Origin: Hyphomicrobiaceae bacterium
GTDB taxonomy: Bacteria; Pseudomonadota; Alphaproteobacteria; Rhizobiales; Hyphomicrobiaceae
DNA length: 64,000 bases
NCBI GenBank assembly: GCA_023384095.1
Contig: JAHDXT010000005.1
Location: 1-64,000 of the forward strand
Direction: 5' to 3'
Position 1 is the first letter of the stretch. Each line of letters opens with the position of its first letter. The notes under the pieces are model-generated. The model did no database searches. It had not been told where the DNA came from and saw only the letters and a program-made list of their open reading frames with translations. A program made the position numbers and the translations under genes. This document shows, piece by piece, positions 61,388-64,000 of this stretch.

Positions 61388-62497
61388 TCAAGCAGCCAGG
61401 CGCGCCAGCTCCTCTACGATGGCGTCTCCCATTTCCGCGGTGCCGACCAGGCGCATGTTGGGCTGCATGATGTCGCCGGTGCGCAGTCCGCGCCCCAGCG
61501 CGCCTGCTATGGCCTTGTCCAGCAGGTCCGCCTCTCGCGCCATCTCGAAAGAGTAGCGGAGCGCCATGCCGAAGCTGGCGATGGAGGCTATGGGGTTCGC
61601 CTTGCCCTGGCCCGCGATATCGGGCGCGGAGCCGTGAACGGGCTCATAAAGGGCTTTGCGGCGTCCCGATGCGTCCGGCGCGCCGAGGGACGCGGACGGC
61701 AGCATGCCGAGCGAGCCCGTCATCATCGCCGCCTCGTCGGAGAGGATGTCGCCGAACAGGTTGTCGCAGACGATCACGTCGAACTGCTTCGGGTTGCGGA
61801 CGAGCTGCATGGCGCAGTTGTCGGCGAGGATGTGATGAAGCTCGACGCCCTGCCCGTGCTTCTGGTGCGTCTCGGTGACCACCTCGTGCCAGAGCACGCC
61901 CGTCTTCATCACGTTGCGCTTTTCGGCTGAGTGGACCTTGCCGCTGCGCTTGCGCGCCAGGTCGAAGGCCACCCGGGCGATGCGCTCGATCTCGCGGGTC
62001 GTGTAGACCGTGGTGTCGACGGCCCGCTTCTCGCCGCTCTCGAGCGTGACGATCTCCTTCGGCTCGCCGAAATAGGTGCCGCCGGTGAGCTCGCGCAGGA
62101 TCAGGATATCGAGGCCCTCGACGATCTCGCGCTTCAGCGACGAGGCTTCCGCCAGTGCGGGGTAGCAGATGGCAGGGCGAAGGTTGGCGAACAGGTCCAT
62201 CTCCCGCCGCAGGCGCAAGAGGCCCGCCTCGGGGCGGATGTCGTACGGCACCCTGTCCCACTTCGGCCCGCCGACGGAGCCGAACAGAACCGCGCCGGCC
62301 CTCTGGGCCTTGTCCAGCGCAGCGTCCGTCAGCGGCGTGCCGTGCCTGTCGATGGCGGCGCCGCCGACGAGATCGGAGGATGCCTCGAAGGTCGCCTTAC
62401 CCATGCCATTGAAGAAGGCGAGCACGCGCTCGACCTCGGCCATCACCTCGACGCCGATTCCATCACCGGGCAGCAGCAGCAGATTGTGCGTTGGCAT
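61388..62497 (-). CDS. leuB: 3-isopropylmalate dehydrogenase
   Basis: LeuB oxidatively decarboxylates 3-isopropylmalate to 2-oxoisocaproate in leucine synthesis. The 369-residue protein has [20 protein letters not shown] at the start, GGPKWDRVP, the substrate arginine segment [15 protein letters not shown] and the catalytic region [20 protein letters not shown]. The end is [20 protein letters not shown] and a helix. The frame is open to 62587, but ATG 62497 ([15 protein letters not shown]) is the family start. The 200 bases after it hold no gene. leuD is at 44486, so the pathway genes are separated. Confidence 0.96.
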   Translation of the reverse strand: MPTHNLLLLPGDGIGVEVMAEVERVLAFFNGMGKATFEASSDLVGGAAIDRHGTPLTDAALDKAQRAGAVLFGSVGGPKWDRVPYDIRPEAGLLRLRREMDLFANLRPAICYPALAEASSLKREIVEGLDILILRELTGGTYFGEPKEIVTLESGEKRAVDTTVYTTREIERIARVAFDLARKRSGKVHSAEKRNVMKTGVLWHEVVTETHQKHGQGVELHHILADNCAMQLVRNPKQFDVIVCDNLFGDILSDEAAMMTGSLGMLPSASLGAPDASGRRKALYEPVHGSAPDIAGQGKANPIASIASFGMALRYSFEMAREADLLDKAIAGALGRGLRTGDIMQPNMRLVGTAEMGDAIVEELARLAA

Positions 62498-62667
62498 TTC
62501 GAGAGGCTTCCGTCTGTTGGGCGATCCCGGGCGAAGTGCTAGCCCGCTGCGGCGCACGGCGCAAGCAAGGCGATTGCGGCCCGGCATTCCGATGGCGAGG
62601 CCGGAATTGCGGAATCCATTCGGTCGTGATTTTGTGGGCCGGCGGCGTTACGGCCATGGAGGAATGA

Positions 62668-63168
62668 ATGTCGAGGGACAACTTGGCTCGGACCGGCCTT
62701 CTGGCGCTCGGCTTTCTGGCGCCCGGCTTTCTGGCGATCGTGCTGGCATTGGCGGCCGTGGGGACCGGCGCAACCGCGGGCGACAACGGCCGCTACGGCA
62801 AGCAGAAGGTCGTCTACCATATCAACGAGGACGGCGGAGAGGCCAGCAAGGCCCACCTGCGGGCCCTCAACAACATCCAGAACCACATCAACGCCGTCGG
62901 CGCCGAGAACATGGAGCTGAAGATCGTTCTGCACGGCGACGGCGTCAATGTGCTGAAGGACGCCGTGAGCAATCTCCGGCTGCAGGGGCAGGTGGTCAAC
63001 CTCAAGGACCAGAAGGTCTCGTTCGCCATCTGCAACAACACGCTCGTGCAGCGCAAGATCGACTACCAGAAGGATCTGTTCGAGGTGGACAAGGCCGATA
63101 TCGTCCCGTCCGGCGTCGCCGAGCTGTCTCACTTGCAGCAGCAGGGCTACACGTACGTCAAACCCTGA
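62668..63168 (+). CDS. DsrE-like periplasmic protein
   Basis: A 166-residue exported protein. The N-terminus holds a long signal segment (about residues 10-37, ending GATAG) in which a 15-base unit is duplicated. The mature domain (KQKVVYHINEDGG; ELKIVLHGDGVNVLKDA; KVSFAICNNTL; DIVPSGVAELSHLQQQGYTYV) matches the DsrE/DsrF-like family (COG1416 type), with a single cysteine at the usual place. Such proteins are often found near sulfur metabolism genes, but here the neighbours are leuB and a DUF4337 gene, so no role is assigned. GGAGG at 62658-62662 supports the ATG at 62668. Confidence 0.8.
   Translation: MSRDNLARTGLLALGFLAPGFLAIVLALAAVGTGATAGDNGRYGKQKVVYHINEDGGEASKAHLRALNNIQNHINAVGAENMELKIVLHGDGVNVLKDAVSNLRLQGQVVNLKDQKVSFAICNNTLVQRKIDYQKDLFEVDKADIVPSGVAELSHLQQQGYTYVKP
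62701..62730 (+). repeat. 15-base tandem duplication in a signal-peptide coding region
   Basis: CTGGCGCTCGGCTTT (62701-62715) is followed by CTGGCGCCCGGCTTT (62716-62730), differing at one base, and a partial third copy. In frame it encodes LALGF-LAPGF within the signal peptide of the DsrE-like protein. It lengthens the hydrophobic core without changing the frame. Confidence 0.8.
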
Positions 63169-63191
63169 ACCGGGCGCTCCGCCGCTCGACC

Positions 63192-63224
63192 GAAGCTGCC
63201 GGTCAGCCGATGAACGGCAGCTTC
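63192..63224. terminator. Hairpin between convergent DsrE-like and DUF4337 genes
   Basis: GAAGCTGCCG and CGGCAGCTTC form a perfect 10-bp stem with a 13-base loop. The loop contains the DUF4337 stop codon, so one arm is coding. No U-run follows on either strand. It probably stops or stabilises both transcripts in the 34-base convergent gap. Confidence 0.5.
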
Positions 63225-63796
63225 CAAAGCAGCATGAACCCGTTGAGCGTCAGGAGCGATCCCAGCAGACCGAGAAAGCCGCTTGCCGTCAGCAGCATGT
63301 TGCCGCCGGAGACGATCGCCACCGAGGCCAGCACGATGGCGATCTGCAGCAGCGCCTGCCCGTAATCGAAATACGGATCGCGTTCCAGCGCCTGGTCCCG
63401 CCTCGTCTCGAGCGCCTTGCCTTTGTGGAACAGCTCGTCGAGGCCCTCGCCCGACACGGGGTCGCTGGTGAGCTGCGCGTCCAGCTTTCGATACTGCGCG
63501 ATCTTCTCGCCGAGGGCCGCCCGGGCTCTGTCGTCCAGTCCGGGTTGCGTCGCCAGCAGGATCTCGAGCTCGTCGATCTGCAGCCGCAGCGTGTGCCGCC
63601 GTACGTTCTTGGCCTGGAAGAACGCCCAGGTGTTGGCGGCCTCGATGTTCTTGCCGGTCGCCTCCTTGGCGGCATTGCCGCCGCCGACGGCACAGATCGC
63701 AAGCAGCACCGCGAGGCTGCCGATATAGACCGCGATCCAGCGGTCGCGCCCGGCGCTTTTCGCTTCGGCTGCGCTGCCGATGTCGCCGACGGCCAT
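63203..63796 (-). CDS. DUF4337 membrane protein
   Basis: A 197-residue protein with an N-terminal membrane helix (about residues 22-41), the DUF4337 signature AANTWAFFQAKNVRRHTLR and a charged coiled-coil-like middle (RARAALGEKIAQYRKLDAQL). Two C-terminal hydrophobic segments follow (about 148-170 and 172-192). The family is widespread in Proteobacteria and of unknown function. Its ATG at 63796 lies 41 bases past the gpmA stop on the same strand, so it may be read from the gpmA transcript. Confidence 0.85.
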   Translation of the reverse strand: MAVGDIGSAAEAKSAGRDRWIAVYIGSLAVLLAICAVGGGNAAKEATGKNIEAANTWAFFQAKNVRRHTLRLQIDELEILLATQPGLDDRARAALGEKIAQYRKLDAQLTSDPVSGEGLDELFHKGKALETRRDQALERDPYFDYGQALLQIAIVLASVAIVSGGNMLLTASGFLGLLGSLLTLNGFMLLWKLPFIG

Positions 63797-63837
63797 GCTC
63801 CACCCCCTCCCGGACGTTCTCCTCGGCCCCCGTCCAG

Positions 63838-64000
63838 TCAGACGCCGAGGATGCGCTTGGACCTGACCCGCCCGTCGCCATCGAGCTGATAGACGATGGG
63901 GACGCCAGTCGCGATCTCGAGGCGCACGATCTCCTCGCGCGTCAAGCCGTCGAGCTTCATCACGATCGAGCGGAGCGAGTTTCCGTGGGCCGCGACGATC
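63838..64000 (-). CDS. gpmA: 2,3-bisphosphoglycerate-dependent phosphoglycerate mutase, C-terminal part
   Basis: Only the last 53 residues lie in the window; the gene continues beyond 64000. The translation runs [20 protein letters not shown] and on to [19 protein letters not shown] before a TGA at 63838-63840. AAHGNSLR holds the second catalytic histidine of the histidine-phosphatase fold, and the TGVPIVY segment is typical of GpmA. The enzyme interconverts 2- and 3-phosphoglycerate. The rest of the gene and its start cannot be judged here. Confidence 0.88.
   Translation of the reverse strand, partial: IVAAHGNSLRSIVMKLDGLTREEIVRLEIATGVPIVYQLDGDGRVRSKRILGV

Overview
The window is GC-rich, tightly packed bacterial chromosome from an alphaproteobacterium, most likely a member of the Hyphomicrobiales (Rhizobiales). 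This rests on gene content and order: a long minus-strand run mutS-glnD-murJ-trpS-usp-nfuA-tsaB-rimI-fur/mur-plsC-miaB-phoH-ybeY-corC-lnt-HTH regulator-metK-trmB-rimP-nusA-ylxR-infB-rbfA-truB-rpsO-pnp, with a fabA-fabB-fabI block beyond it, is the order I know from that order. The genus cannot be read from the sequence. I see no rRNA, tRNA, CRISPR array, insertion sequence, prophage or integron, and no broken genes. One gene (gpmA) is cut by the right edge.

Region by region. 0.2-3.1 kb: plus-strand fabA, fabB and fabI, for unsaturated fatty acid synthesis and elongation. 3.2-8.6 kb: an HdeD-like membrane protein, a membrane-anchored metallophosphoesterase, an AI-2E-family permease, glutamate racemase murI and a small secreted arginine- and cysteine-rich peptide, ending in a strong terminator. 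8.6-40 kb: a 31-kb collinear minus-strand housekeeping block for translation initiation, ribosome maturation, RNA decay, tRNA modification, Fe-S assembly, lipoprotein and phospholipid acylation, peptidoglycan precursor flipping, nitrogen signalling and mismatch repair. It is split by intergenic hairpins and terminators into several transcripts. A dyad resembling an Irr/iron-control element precedes nfuA. 40-49 kb: maeB (malic enzyme fused to a Pta-like domain), a palindromic GC-rich interspersed element, two secreted proteins (one with a compact HExxH motif), leuD, an Ada-like methyltransferase, DUF2244, nth and a GMC oxidoreductase.

49-60.4 kb looks like a metabolic accessory region: a TonB-family protein, a complete TRAP transporter (dctP, dctQ, dctM), an IclR regulator, a full-length thiamine-diphosphate enzyme divergent from it, an old-yellow-enzyme-type flavin reductase, a succinate-semialdehyde-dehydrogenase-like enzyme and, converging on these, a split ThDP decarboxylase of the sulfopyruvate/phosphonopyruvate type. 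My reading is a module that imports an organic (probably 2-oxo) acid, decarboxylates it to an aldehyde and oxidises that. The substrate is unknown. 60.4-64 kb: a secreted matrixin-like zinc protease, leuB, a DsrE-like periplasmic protein, a DUF4337 membrane protein and the 3' end of gpmA.

Starts were chosen by ribosome-binding sites, family length and overlap with the upstream gene. Where these conflict the entry says so.
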